Positions 1 to 8,915 are shown, numbered from the stretch's first letter. The stretch: 53,666 bases of DNA from an uncultured Bacteroidota bacterium (GCA_903844815.1 CAIMVD010000299.1:1-53666); one strand, 5' to 3'. The notes: generated from the letters alone by a model not told the origin. Program-made: numbers and translations.

Positions 1-17
1 GGCTTTCAGAATGTATT

Positions 18-212
18 TCAATGTCGTTTAGTTAAGCCCGGGTAATCAGTTTCTCACTCCCATATTCTTACCCCCCTGCCCCCCAAGGGGGGATTTAAGA
101 ACACCCCCCTTGGGGGGGTGGGGGGTAAAAACACAAGAATAGTAGAGTGGTCCTTGTGGTAAAATATTCTTTTCATGTTTGGTAATAATATTCCTTAACT
201 AAACGCCATTGG
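18..212. mobile_element. MITE-like element, copy 1 (195 bp)
   Basis: No coding capacity. The ends are near-perfect inverted repeats of about 18 bp (CAATGTCGTTTAGTTAAG at 19-36 against the reverse complement of 194-211, one mismatch). It is flanked by 8-bp words matching at 7 of 8 positions (AATGTATT at 10-17, AATATATT at 213-220), which reads as a target-site duplication. The centre holds runs of C and G that can fold into strong hairpins around the loop word ATTTAAGAACA (93-103). A second copy of exactly the same length lies at 27882-28076 in the same orientation, but with this core inverted. It is presumably moved in trans by a transposase not present here; the family was not assigned. Confidence 0.85.
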
Positions 213-262
213 AATATATTTTATAATTCAGGTAATTCTCACTTCTGCGTTAGTTAACTCCT

Positions 263-451
263 GTGTCAAAAAGGATGTACCAGAAGTTGAAACCCGGGAT
301 GTTTTTAATCTACTTCAGGTACCAAGGGTCGTATAAGAGCCTCTGGGTTGAAAAGGATGGAAAGAAAACATTTATCCGTCTTAAAAAAATTCTCTGTAAT
401 AATGAGGATTACGCTGAATTTTCTAAAGAAATTGAAGTGTTAAAAATATAA
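263..451 (+). CDS. Small hypothetical protein (62 aa), doubtful
   Basis: An open frame starting at a GTG, with an in-frame ATG four codons later. The product is basic, with several Tyr/Phe/Trp residues (for example YFRYQGSYKSLWVEKDGK), and I recognise no family. It sits between the MITE copy and the convergent nitroreductase gene, with no clear ribosome binding site. It could be a real small gene, a remnant of a larger gene interrupted near the MITE, or chance. The non-repetitive, protein-like composition is the only argument for it. Confidence 0.3.
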   Translation: MSKRMYQKLKPGMFLIYFRYQGSYKSLWVEKDGKKTFIRLKKILCNNEDYAEFSKEIEVLKI

Positions 452-532
452 TTCTTTGTGAACTTTGTGTTTATTAAATTGATGCTAAACCTCAAATTTT
501 CAGAAGGATAATAATAACCCACGAAGGATATT

Positions 533-1051
533 TTAAAGATATCCGACGATATCTGATAAAGGCTTTCTCCTTTTCAGAGAATTCTTTTTAAAACCGGGCT
601 TTGAATAACCCAGTGGCATGATGCTGAAAACAATCTGATTCACCTCCAGGTTCAGGACTTCATTAAGGATAGCCGGATCATAAGCTGCTACCCAGCAGGC
701 CCCAATCCCCTCATTTTCGGCAGCCAGAATCAGGTGGGTCATGGCTATTGCGATATCGGTTTCAATGGAGTTGTACCCGTCGAAACTGCGAACCCAGGCC
801 ATCTCCTTCAATCCAACAACGACAATGATTTGAGGAGCATCTTTAAACCATTCACGTTTATAAGAGGACTTCACCTTTTCAAGCATGGCAGGAGAAGATA
901 TTACAAGAAATTTCCATGGCTGGTAATTGCATGCGGAAGGAGCAAGTCGCCCTGCATCAAGTATCCTCTCAATAACATCCTTCGGCAATGGCCTGAGAGG
1001 ATCGAAACTACGTACACTTTCACGGGTCCTGATAAGTTCTGTAAATTCCAT
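533..1051 (-). CDS. Nitroreductase family protein (FMN-dependent)
   Basis: A 172-residue, single-domain member of the nitroreductase family, which uses FMN and NAD(P)H to reduce nitro compounds, quinones or other acceptors in the cytosol. The N-terminal RTRESVRSF segment and LAPSACNYQPWKF match the FMN phosphate- and ring-binding regions. The later EGIGACWVAAYDP and IMPLGYSKP segments match the conserved middle and C-terminal blocks. Length is normal for the short, ferredoxin-free subgroup. It starts at ATG with the family's usual N-terminus (MEFTELIRTRESVR). No partner gene is adjacent, so the substrate cannot be inferred. Confidence 0.9.
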   Translation of the reverse strand: MEFTELIRTRESVRSFDPLRPLPKDVIERILDAGRLAPSACNYQPWKFLVISSPAMLEKVKSSYKREWFKDAPQIIVVVGLKEMAWVRSFDGYNSIETDIAIAMTHLILAAENEGIGACWVAAYDPAILNEVLNLEVNQIVFSIMPLGYSKPGFKKNSLKRRKPLSDIVGYL

Positions 1052-1389
1052 GATAATATTTTTTAATTTATAGTCTGATTAATTCACAAACTTCAAAAAA
1101 GACAAAAGACATGCTTCGACAAGCTCAGCAGTCAAGGCTAAAGACAAAAAGGTTCAAAATAATATGAAAAATAGTAATAAAAATGAATTTATAAATAAAA
1201 TATCGAAAACAGGTTGCAAATGCCTGACATTTATCTTTTTACTTTTATCTTTTATCTTCTGCATGAATAATGCAGGATAGAAGTATCTCTGAAAAACAAA
1301 AATATGTCAAAAGTTCACGATATTTGCGTTTAAGCTGATTATTGCTTCAATAAAAACGGCCACAAAGAAGATAAAACCAGTCAAAATAA
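1052..1389. other. Divergent intergenic region
   Basis: About 340 bases between the divergent nitroreductase and carbon-nitrogen hydrolase genes, so it should carry both promoters. It contains the word TTCGACAAGCTCAG near 1117-1130, a piece of an intergenic repeat phrase often met in Bacteroidota genomes, and a pyrimidine-rich stretch around 1228-1260. GATATTTG at about 1319-1326 is one base off the Bacteroidota -7 box TAnnTTTG, but no convincing -33 box is paired with it. Nothing else is visible. Confidence 0.4.
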
Positions 1390-2349
1390 ATGATTATGAA
1401 AAATCTGAAAGTTTCAACGGCTCAGTTCGGGAACAGGAGCAATGATAAAACTTATAACCTCGAAGTAATCGACAGGTTGTCGAAAAAAGCGGCTGATGAG
1501 GGATCGCAGGTGATTGCTTTTCATGAATGTTCATTAACCGGTTATTCATTTGCCCGTCATCTTTCAAAAGCTCAGATGCTCGACCTCTCTGAATTGATCC
1601 CTGATGGTGTTAGTATTCAGAGACTCATAAAAATTGCCGGAAAAAATAAAATAACAATTATGGCAGGCCTTTTTGAAAAAGACAGGGACGACAACATTTT
1701 CAAGGCCTATGTCTGTGTCGGTAAAAATGGCCTTATTGCAAAACACAGGAAACTTCATCCCTTTATAAATCCCGTTATTATACCAGGAAACTCTTACTGT
1801 GTTTTTGAAATTGAGGGTTGGAAATGCGGAATCCTGATATGTTACGACAATAACATTATTGAAAACGTGAGGGCTACGACACTATTGGGCGCACAGATTA
1901 TTTTTATGCCTCATGTTACAATGTGCACACCGTCGTCACGACCGGGTGCAGGTTTTGTCGATCCAAAGCTTTGGGAGAACCGGGAAGCCGATCCGACCTC
2001 CCTGAGGCTTGAATTCGACGGGTTAAAAGGCCGCGAATGGCTGATGAAGTGGCTCCCATCCAGATCTTACGATAATGCAGTCTATTCTGTCTTTTCGAAT
2101 CCTATCGGTATGGATGGCGATCAGCTGAAAAACGGTTGCTCCATGATAATCGACCCCTTTGGAGATATAATTGCCGAATGCCGGTCATTCGACGACAGTA
2201 TTGTAACCGCCACCCTGACACCCGAAAAACTCACCCTGGCAGGAGGTCACAGGTACTTAAATGCACGCAGACCTGATCTTTACAGTGATATCATCGGTCA
2301 GGCACACACACCAGAACAAACCGTTGTGTGGATGAAGAAACCAAGATAG
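1390..2349 (+). CDS. Carbon-nitrogen hydrolase (nitrilase superfamily)
   Basis: A 319-residue cytosolic amidohydrolase of the nitrilase/amidase superfamily, which cleaves non-peptide C-N bonds. The Glu-Lys-Cys catalytic triad is visible: Glu46 in AFHECSLTGY, Lys121 in HRKLHPF, and Cys151 in GILICYDNN. The protein spans one complete alpha-beta-beta-alpha domain with a longer insertion after the Cys (residues about 170-215). The start could be the first ATG or the third codon (MKNLKVSTAQ); both leave the domain intact. pruA follows after about 140 bp on the same strand, which hints at amino-acid or amide nitrogen use, but the substrate is unknown. Confidence 0.88.
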   Translation: MIMKNLKVSTAQFGNRSNDKTYNLEVIDRLSKKAADEGSQVIAFHECSLTGYSFARHLSKAQMLDLSELIPDGVSIQRLIKIAGKNKITIMAGLFEKDRDDNIFKAYVCVGKNGLIAKHRKLHPFINPVIIPGNSYCVFEIEGWKCGILICYDNNIIENVRATTLLGAQIIFMPHVTMCTPSSRPGAGFVDPKLWENREADPTSLRLEFDGLKGREWLMKWLPSRSYDNAVYSVFSNPIGMDGDQLKNGCSMIIDPFGDIIAECRSFDDSIVTATLTPEKLTLAGGHRYLNARRPDLYSDIIGQAHTPEQTVVWMKKPR

Positions 2350-2492
2350 ATCATTCATGAACAATTTGAACTAAATCCATAGCCGGAATGTTATTTCCGT
2401 GTGGAATCGCCATGCATTTTCTTCCGGTTGATAGAAGATTAATGTCATGGTTTAGGATTATATACATTCCTATAATTGTAAAAAAATAACCG

Positions 2493-4118
2493 ATGAATAA
2501 CGCAATCTATAATTTCAGGGAACCAAAAAATGAATCTGTCCTGACCTATGCTCCGGGATCAGAAGAACGCAAACTGCTTGAAGAAGAGCTTAATCTTCAG
2601 TATAACAAAGTAATAGACATTCCGCTCATAATAGGTGGGAAGGAAATAAGAACCGGGAAAACCGGAAAGGTGATTATGCCAACCGATCACGGGCATGTAC
2701 TGGCAACCTATCACATGGCTACCGAAAAGGAAGTTGCGATGGCGATTAATGCAGCCCTTGAAGCAAAATCCGAATGGATGAACCTTTCCTGGATGGAGAG
2801 GGCTTCGGTAATGGCAAAGGCTGCAGAACTGATCTCAAAAAAATACAGGTATGTCCTTAATGCTGCAACAATGCTCGGACAGGGAAAAAACGTAATGCAG
2901 GCAGAGATTGATTCAGCATGTGAGATAATTGATTATCTCCGGTTCAATAATTATTTCGCCTCCATGATCTATATGGAGCAGCCGGCTTCGGAAAACGGAA
3001 CCATTAATCGCCTTGAATACAGGCCTCTCGAGGGTTTTATCTATACTGTAACCCCTTTCAATTTCACTGCTATCGCCTCAAACCTTAATACAAGTGTGGT
3101 TGTGATGGGTAATACCACAATATGGAAACCAGCATCAACTTCACTCCTTTCGAACTACTATCTGATGAAGATATTTCAGGAAGCAGGGTTACCGGCAGGT
3201 GTTATTAACTTCCTTCCCGGATCAGGAGCCCTCATAAGCAACACGGCAATAAAGCATAAAGATCTGGCTGGCATCCACTTTACAGGCTCAAACAGTACTT
3301 TTAACACCTTGTGGCGGCAGGTTACTGATAACCTTGTGACTTACAGGTCGTATCCCAAGATTGTAGGTGAAACTGGCGGAAAAGATTTCATTTTTGCGCA
3401 CAATTCGGCCAATACTATTGATCTTGCCACAGCAATTGTAAGAGGCTCTTTCGAGTACCAGGGACAGAAATGTTCAGCGGCATCGAGGGCATATATTCCC
3501 GAATCGATATGGAACGACACCAGGCAGCACCTGCTTGAAATGATCTCCCAAATATTAACAGGTGATGTCCGTGACTTCAGGAATTTTGTTAATGCGGTTA
3601 TTGATGAACCTGCATTCGACCGGATCATGTCGTACATTGAAAAGGCTCGCGATTCAGGCGATGCTTCAATAATTACCGGTGGAAAAGGTGATAAATCAAA
3701 GGGATATTTTGTGGAGCCGACAGTGATAGTTACCTTAGATCCTCATTTTCTCACAATGGAAGAGGAGATCTTTGGACCGGTCATGACCATATATGTTTAC
3801 AAGGACGAGAATTATGAAGATACACTTAAATTGTGTGATGAAACATCGCCTTATGCACTCACCGGCGCTATATTCAGCAGCGACAAATATGCTATGATAA
3901 CAGCCTGCCGTGCTTTGCGCTATTCTGCCGGCAACTTCTATATAAACGATAAGCCTACCGGTGCTATGGTTGGCCAGCAGCCATTTGGCGGAGCAAGGGC
4001 TTCGGGAACCAACGACAAGGCAGGAAGCTATCTTAACCTCCTTCGCTGGGTAAGTCCAAGGACCATAAAAGAAACCCTTATGCCGGCAACCGATTTTAGG
4101 TATCCGTTTATGGGGTAA
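2493..4118 (+). CDS. pruA: L-glutamate gamma-semialdehyde (1-pyrroline-5-carboxylate) dehydrogenase
   Basis: Oxidises glutamate gamma-semialdehyde, the open form of pyrroline-5-carboxylate, to glutamate with NAD+; this is the second step of proline breakdown. The 541-residue length and the N-terminus (NFREPKNESVLTYAPGS) fit the monofunctional PruA type of Bacteroidota. Aldehyde dehydrogenase landmarks are present: TPFNFTAIASNL in the cofactor domain, the general base Glu293 in GETGGKDF, the catalytic Cys327 in YQGQKCSAASR, EEEIFGPVM, and QPFGGARASGTNDKAG near the end. No proline dehydrogenase lies beside it, so that partner must be elsewhere. The direct word GGGCACAGGGCG occurs twice just past the stop codon. 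Confidence 0.95.
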   Translation: MNNAIYNFREPKNESVLTYAPGSEERKLLEEELNLQYNKVIDIPLIIGGKEIRTGKTGKVIMPTDHGHVLATYHMATEKEVAMAINAALEAKSEWMNLSWMERASVMAKAAELISKKYRYVLNAATMLGQGKNVMQAEIDSACEIIDYLRFNNYFASMIYMEQPASENGTINRLEYRPLEGFIYTVTPFNFTAIASNLNTSVVVMGNTTIWKPASTSLLSNYYLMKIFQEAGLPAGVINFLPGSGALISNTAIKHKDLAGIHFTGSNSTFNTLWRQVTDNLVTYRSYPKIVGETGGKDFIFAHNSANTIDLATAIVRGSFEYQGQKCSAASRAYIPESIWNDTRQHLLEMISQILTGDVRDFRNFVNAVIDEPAFDRIMSYIEKARDSGDASIITGGKGDKSKGYFVEPTVIVTLDPHFLTMEEEIFGPVMTIYVYKDENYEDTLKLCDETSPYALTGAIFSSDKYAMITACRALRYSAGNFYINDKPTGAMVGQQPFGGARASGTNDKAGSYLNLLRWVSPRTIKETLMPATDFRYPFMG

Positions 4119-4203
4119 AGGCGAAGGGCACAGGGCGTGGGGCACAGGGCGAAGACCTAAAGATTTTTAACCCCGAAGCGGATTAAACAAGAACATAAAA
4201 AAC

Positions 4204-4234
4204 TTGTCAATAATTAATTAAATCTGTATATTTA
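4204..4234 (+). promoter_or_regulatory. Candidate Bacteroidota-type promoter upstream of the T9SS cargo gene
   Basis: TTG at 4204-4206 and TATATTTA at 4227-4234 are separated by 20 bases. This fits the primary-sigma pattern of Bacteroidota (TTTG or TTG, about 20 bases, TAnnTTTG) with one mismatch in the -7 box. It would give a 5' leader of about 140 nt before the ATG of the secreted protein. Motif matching alone; modest confidence. Confidence 0.3.
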
Positions 4235-4377
4235 GTAAATGTAAATTCATGATGCAGAAACAGCTCATGACAAAACAGCAAGGATTATTACTAAAGAATA
4301 TACAACTGTTAATCAGCTCCCTAAATAAATACACCCCTTTTACGTTCTGTGATTATTAACATTTAAAACTAACTGGT

Positions 4378-5685
4378 ATGAAAAAAACTCTACTCTTTTT
4401 TGCGTTGATCTTTGTGGCCTTTTCCCTGACAGGCCAGCAGAATCTCAGGAAATCAGCTTCTTCCGGTATTATCAAACAAAACACAGCCAAATCAGCGACG
4501 ATTGCAACTCCGGCTCTAAGGCTTGCTAACAGTTTGACCGAAAACTGGCTTGTAACGAGCGTGTGGGAAAACAACACAAAAACAGAATTCACCTATGGAA
4601 CAAATTCAGAGGTGGCTACAACTTCAGTGTGGAATAAAAACACCATCGCGTGGGACCTGAGTACAAAAACAGAATACACCTATGATGTAAACGGGAATAC
4701 GACTCTTATTCTGAATTTTTCACGCAGCGCAGGCTCATGGATAAGCACATCAAAGACAGAAATGGCCTACGACGCCAGTGGAAACGAAATCCTGTATACT
4801 TATTCAATGTGGAATGGAGTTTCATTTACAGGTTTTTCTAAAGTCGAATATTTTTATGATGCAGGCAACAATCCTACTTCTGAAATTTCATATTCTTACA
4901 ATGCCGGCACCACCTTATGGAATAGGGCAGGAAAAACCGAATATACCTATACTGCAGGAAAAAACACGCAGGATTTGTCATACACCTGGGATTTAACTCT
5001 TCCGACACCAGCCTGGGTACTCTCCGCAAAATCAGATTATACATATAATGGAAGCGGAAAACTTACCCTGGAAGTTGATTGGGACATGGACAACACGCTT
5101 CCGATTCCTGACTGGGTATATGCCACCAAAACAGAAATCGGCTATGACGGTACCGGCAACATGAACATATCTACGTTTTATGATTGGGATAAAACACTTC
5201 CGGTTCCTGCCTGGGTTGCCTCTCTGAAGTCAGATTATGTTTATGATGTAAACAAAAACTTAACCCAATATACACTTTCAATGTGGGATGGGGCAGCATG
5301 GATGGGCTATACCAAATCAGAATCAACTTATTCAACGAATCAGTCAGTCACCTTAAGTTACAACTGGAATGCCTTAACCAGTTTATGGGATTTAAAAACC
5401 CGGACAACCTATAATTATACTGATATAACAGCTTTAGAAAAGCCTGCTGAAAACGGAATAAAAATTTATCCGAATCCGGCAAGGGATTATATTGTAATTG
5501 AATCAGATGGCGGCTCTGGAACGGCTACGGTACAGATCTTCGACCTGCAGGGAAGAAAGGTAGCTGATGCAAAACAATCGGCTGAAAGACAGATCATTCC
5601 TACAGCGGGCATGAAAAAAGGTCTATATCTTTACAGGATAAATGCCGGAGGAAAGGTTCTCACAGGGAAGCTTATGGTGGAATAA
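4378..5685 (+). CDS. Secreted repeat protein with type IX secretion C-terminal sorting domain
   Basis: A 435-residue exported protein. Residues 1-20 form a Sec signal peptide (MKKTLLFFALIFVAFSLTGQ). Residues about 55-360 consist of roughly seven or eight imperfect repeats of 35-45 residues built around W-x(n)-KTEYTYDxxGN, recalling the YD-repeat idea (Y-x-YD-x-x-G-N) of RHS-like proteins without being one. The last 80 residues (IYPNPARDYIVIES ... FDLQGRKV ... GLYLYRI) are a typical type A Por/T9SS sorting domain, so the protein should cross the outer membrane by T9SS and be attached or released there. Its function is unknown; a surface adhesin or structural role is plausible. No operon partner is evident. 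Confidence 0.85.
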   Translation: MKKTLLFFALIFVAFSLTGQQNLRKSASSGIIKQNTAKSATIATPALRLANSLTENWLVTSVWENNTKTEFTYGTNSEVATTSVWNKNTIAWDLSTKTEYTYDVNGNTTLILNFSRSAGSWISTSKTEMAYDASGNEILYTYSMWNGVSFTGFSKVEYFYDAGNNPTSEISYSYNAGTTLWNRAGKTEYTYTAGKNTQDLSYTWDLTLPTPAWVLSAKSDYTYNGSGKLTLEVDWDMDNTLPIPDWVYATKTEIGYDGTGNMNISTFYDWDKTLPVPAWVASLKSDYVYDVNKNLTQYTLSMWDGAAWMGYTKSESTYSTNQSVTLSYNWNALTSLWDLKTRTTYNYTDITALEKPAENGIKIYPNPARDYIVIESDGGSGTATVQIFDLQGRKVADAKQSAERQIIPTAGMKKGLYLYRINAGGKVLTGKLMVE

Positions 5686-5735
5686 TCCAGGTATTCTTTT
5701 TTGAAGATAACCCGGAATTAATACTTCACTCCTTC

Positions 5736-5846
5736 GAAAAGAGAAGAGAATAGCCAAAGGTCTAGCTGATATAGAAAGCGGATGAGTAATCTACTCCGTT
5801 TTCTCTCAGCCAGCGACGTAACGCTTTGGCTATTCTTCTCTTTTTC
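5736..5846. repeat. Imperfect inverted repeat at the end of a small gene
   Basis: GAAAAGAGAAGAGAATAGCC and four further bases at 5736-5759 match the reverse complement of 5824-5846, apart from small indels within an AG-rich run. The arms are about 23 bases and about 64 bases apart. The right arm lies inside the 61-residue reading frame and the left arm just outside its stop codon. It may be a fold-back in the mRNA or the trace of a local inverted duplication. Confidence 0.5.
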
Positions 5847-5947
5847 AGAACAATTTCCCCTGTCTCTTCTGTTTTGATCATATAGAAAGTTTTCATCTTT
5901 CCCGGCTCATCAGAGTCAATGCAATGAGATACTTCGAACATTACCAT
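5762..5947 (-). CDS. Small hypothetical protein (61 aa)
   Basis: The product has an acidic first half and a basic stretch near residues 35-47 (KKRRIAKALRRWLREN). It lies 22 bases downstream of the end of the 170-residue gene on the same strand, so the two may be co-transcribed. I recognise no family. Its 3' part takes part in a pair of inverted repeats (5736-5759 and 5824-5846) that could fold the end of the transcript, possibly as a terminator-like structure. Likely real but unproven. Confidence 0.45.
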   Translation of the reverse strand: MVMFEVSHCIDSDEPGKMKTFYMIKTEETGEIVLKKRRIAKALRRWLRENGVDYSSAFYIS

Positions 5948-5969
5948 TTTCTTAGAGTTTTATAGTTTT

Positions 5970-6482
5970 CTAATTTTTCTTTGCAAGAAAGTATGTCAGC
6001 CCTTTAATTTCCGTCATATCAACAAGGCTGAATCCGATTGATTCCAAAAGACTAATCATCTCTTCCCTGTTTATTTCCTGTAGAGAATTTGAATTAAAAG
6101 AGCTACCGGCTGATCTGTATTCTGAAAAGCATCCGGCAAAACAAGTACCCGGAACAACAGCTTTTGAGATTGTATTAAGAAAGCTCTTCATGTGAGGAAC
6201 ACGGTTCAGTCTTCTAAGATTAATAACCATGGCTGATCCCTGCAGCTCCGACATACCATAAGAGTAGTTACGCCTCGAGGATAAAAGCATCATATTTGAT
6301 TTATAAGCATGTCCTATACCATTGAGGTAATGAAAAAATGTTTCCCCTCCCTCCGAAATCAGGTGATCGATAAAAATATTTTCATCATCTTTTTCACGTG
6401 AGACAAAAACAACTTTCATTTTTGACAGGTAATTTTTGTCGGCCAGGAATTCTGTTTCGGGTAATAAGAAAGCATTTTCCAT
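5970..6482 (-). CDS. Divergent methyltransferase-like protein, function unknown (170 aa)
   Basis: I start it at the internal ATG giving MENAFLLPETEF; an in-frame ATG 22 codons earlier adds a stretch rich in Ile/Tyr that looks like translated leader. The segment from about residue 85 (VINLRRLNRVPHMKSFLNTI, then PGTCFAGCFSEYRS) and the end (LLESIGFSLVDMTEIKGLTYFLAKK) resemble a group of degenerate SAM-methyltransferase-like proteins found near exopolysaccharide genes in Bacteroidota, with the pattern 'INLxxINxxxxxxxFLxxV...PxGxFxGCxE'. No canonical SAM-binding GxGxG motif is visible. The 61-residue gene follows it. The family suggestion is from memory and weak. Confidence 0.5.
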   Translation of the reverse strand: MENAFLLPETEFLADKNYLSKMKVVFVSREKDDENIFIDHLISEGGETFFHYLNGIGHAYKSNMMLLSSRRNYSYGMSELQGSAMVINLRRLNRVPHMKSFLNTISKAVVPGTCFAGCFSEYRSAGSSFNSNSLQEINREEMISLLESIGFSLVDMTEIKGLTYFLAKKN

Positions 6483-6548
6483 ATTTGTCTGTATTAGGAT
6501 CACAATATAAATGTAGATTTTAAAATGTTTTATGTCAAGTCGTTGCAA

Positions 6549-6962
6549 AGCGCATCCGGCTAAAAACCATGCTCTTAAACAGGGTTAGTCATTAAAATAC
6601 CTCCACTTGTTTTCTATCTGAACCAGTTAACAGGTAAAAACATGAGTTTCGTCAAAATCGCGACTGATTTTATGAGCTAAAGGAGGGAAAATGGAATTAA
6701 TAAGCCGGAGTCACTTACTATACTACTGATTTACTGAAATATACAAGATGTTTTTTCAATTTTTTACGACAAACTTCTTTAAATTTCATTTTGACAAATG
6801 ATAGTATAATTGTGATAAAAACCCGGCCACTTAATAGTTGGCCGGGTCTCAAAAATAATGCATAATCAATTATATATCTTGTACTTAGCTTACATATTCA
6901 TTAAAATTAAGACTCATTCCTGAAAATCAATAATCTGAGTAATTGGGTCTGAAACGGCAATA
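6549..6962. other. Intergenic region between two minus-strand genes
   Basis: About 410 AT-rich bases between the acs stop codon and the start of the methyltransferase-like gene. The acs terminator lies at 6811-6847. The rest should hold the promoter of the downstream gene, but I find no clear TAnnTTTG box on the minus strand. No further reading frame or repeat is evident. Confidence 0.5.
6811..6847 (-). terminator. Rho-independent terminator of acs
   Basis: ACCCGGCCA (6821-6829) pairs perfectly with TGGCCGGGT (6839-6847), giving a 9-bp GC-rich stem with a 9-base loop. On the minus strand the hairpin is followed by five T. It lies about 115 bases past the acs stop codon in the right orientation. 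Confidence 0.8.
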
Positions 6963-8915
6963 TTATGCAAGTTCACCTCTTATTTTAACTAGTGCATCCA
7001 CAATTGAAGGATCGGCAAGAGTGGTTGTATCGCCCAGTTCCTCTGTATCATTTGCTGCAATTTTTCGGAGAATACGGCGCATTATCTTTCCCGAACGGGT
7101 TTTAGGCAGCCCAGGAGCAATAAGAATCTGGTCGGGAGTTGCAAAAGCACCGATATGACGACGTACTTCGTTACGAAGTTCTCCTACAAGTTCTTCATCG
7201 GCTTCATAACCGTCTTTCAGAATAACATAGGCAAAGATGCCCTCTCCCTTGACAGGATGCGGGAATCCGACAACTGCAGCTTCGGAGCAGAATGGATGTG
7301 ATACGAGGGCACTCTCAATTTCCGCTGATCCTATTCTGTGTCCCGATACATTCATAACATCATCAACGCGGCCGGTGAGCCAGTAATACCCGTCGGCATC
7401 ACGCGTTGCACCGTCGCCAGTGAGGTAATAGCCCTTAAACTGTTTCAGATATGTATCATGAAATCTCATATGATCGCCCTGAATGGTTCGGGCCATGCCG
7501 GGCCATGCACCTTTAATTGCGAGAAGTCCGGAGGCTTCAATTTCCATTATTTCTTCTCCCTCATTTGTAAGAAGGACAGGTTCAATTCCAAAAAATGGAA
7601 GGGTAGCAGATCCGGGTTTTGTCGGAATCGCACCGGGAAGCGGGGAGATCAGTATTCCCCCGGTTTCAGTCTGCCACCAGGTATCCACAACAGAGCATTT
7701 CCCATCACCAACAATATTATAGTACCATTTCCATGTTTCGGGATTAATGGGTTCCCCAACAGTTCCGAGAATCCTGAGTGACGACCTGTCGTACTTTTTA
7801 ACGAAGCTGTCGCCCTCTCTCTGTATGGCGCGCAAAGCGGTGGGGGCCGTATAGAACTGGTTTATCTTCAGCCTCTCAACAACCTCCCAGTATCTTCCGG
7901 GATCGGGGTAATTTGGAACGCTTTCAAAAAGCACAGTGGTTGCACCATTTGCAAGTGGTCCGTAAACTACATAAGAATGTCCGGTGATCCATCCGATATC
8001 GGCCATGCAGGCATAGACATCACCATCCTTGTAATCAAATACATACTTATGGGTCATTGCAGCGAAGAGGAGATATCCGGCTGTGGTATGCGAAACGCCT
8101 TTTGGTTTTCCGGTACTTCCTGAAGTATAAAGCAGGAATAAAGTATCTTCAGCATCCATGTGTTCAATCGGACAGTAAGGGCGCTCTGCCTCCATGGCCT
8201 CTTCAAGCCAGATATCACGCGGAGGGTAAAAAGGGATCTTGGCATTTGTTCTCCTTGTAATAAAAACATGTTCTACGCTTGGACAGGCCATTACAGCCTC
8301 ATCGGTCATCCTCTTGAGAGGAATAATCTTCCTTCCCCTTACAAGTTCGTCGGCTGTGATAACTGCCTTGCATTTTGAATCATTTATCCTGTCGCGCAGC
8401 GATTCAGCGCTGAAACCTGCAAAAACAACAGAATGAACTGCGCCGATCCTGGCGCATGCAAGCATGGCATAAATTGCTTCAGGTATCATTGGCATATAAA
8501 TCGCCACCCTGTCGCGCTTCCGAATACCATTATGTCTTAATACATTTGCCAGTCGCGATACCTTGCGCTGCAGCTCCCTGTAAGTTATTCTCACTTCATT
8601 GCCAGGCTCATCGGCTTCCCAGATTATTGCTACCTGATCACCCTTGTCCTTGACATGCCTGTCGACACAATTTTCGCAGGCGTTGAGCTTTCCGCCGAGA
8701 AACCACGAGATCAGCCCTTCGGGGAAATCACAGTCGCTTACAAGCTGAAAATCGTGCTGCCAATGCAACAATTCCCGGGCATTCCTCTCCCAGAATTCCG
8801 AATTATTCTTAATACTATCGGCATAAATTTCTTTGTACAGTTCCATCGATGCGACGTGAGAATTGCTGAACAGCTCCTTATCGGGCGGATAAATCCCTGA
8901 ATCATTTACTGGCAT
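6963..8915 (-). CDS. acs: Acetate--CoA ligase (acetyl-CoA synthetase, AMP-forming)
   Basis: Activates acetate to acetyl-CoA through acetyl-AMP in the cytosol. At 650 residues it has the normal full length. Landmarks are the P-loop-like YTSGSTGKPKG, the acetate/CoA region GWITGHSYVVYGPLANGA, WWQTETGG, the hinge region YLTGDGATRDADGYYWLTGR followed by VDDVMNVSGHRIG, and the C-terminal KTRSGKIMRR, whose second Lys (in GKI) is the residue regulated by acetylation in this family. The start MPVNDSGIYPPDKELFSNSH fits the family's extended N-terminus. It is a single-gene unit with its own terminator. The substrate could in principle be propionate, but sequence and length favour acetate. Confidence 0.95.
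   Translation of the reverse strand: MPVNDSGIYPPDKELFSNSHVASMELYKEIYADSIKNNSEFWERNARELLHWQHDFQLVSDCDFPEGLISWFLGGKLNACENCVDRHVKDKGDQVAIIWEADEPGNEVRITYRELQRKVSRLANVLRHNGIRKRDRVAIYMPMIPEAIYAMLACARIGAVHSVVFAGFSAESLRDRINDSKCKAVITADELVRGRKIIPLKRMTDEAVMACPSVEHVFITRRTNAKIPFYPPRDIWLEEAMEAERPYCPIEHMDAEDTLFLLYTSGSTGKPKGVSHTTAGYLLFAAMTHKYVFDYKDGDVYACMADIGWITGHSYVVYGPLANGATTVLFESVPNYPDPGRYWEVVERLKINQFYTAPTALRAIQREGDSFVKKYDRSSLRILGTVGEPINPETWKWYYNIVGDGKCSVVDTWWQTETGGILISPLPGAIPTKPGSATLPFFGIEPVLLTNEGEEIMEIEASGLLAIKGAWPGMARTIQGDHMRFHDTYLKQFKGYYLTGDGATRDADGYYWLTGRVDDVMNVSGHRIGSAEIESALVSHPFCSEAAVVGFPHPVKGEGIFAYVILKDGYEADEELVGELRNEVRRHIGAFATPDQILIAPGLPKTRSGKIMRRILRKIAANDTEELGDTTTLADPSIVDALVKIRGELA

Noticed and set aside
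734-1066. A 110-codon plus-strand frame
   Set aside because: It lies antisense to the nitroreductase gene, with no family features and an unnatural composition.
6791-6810. TTGACA ... TATAAT as a sigma70-type promoter
   Set aside because: The boxes are only 8 bases apart, and the phylum uses TAnnTTTG-type promoters. No plus-strand gene follows.
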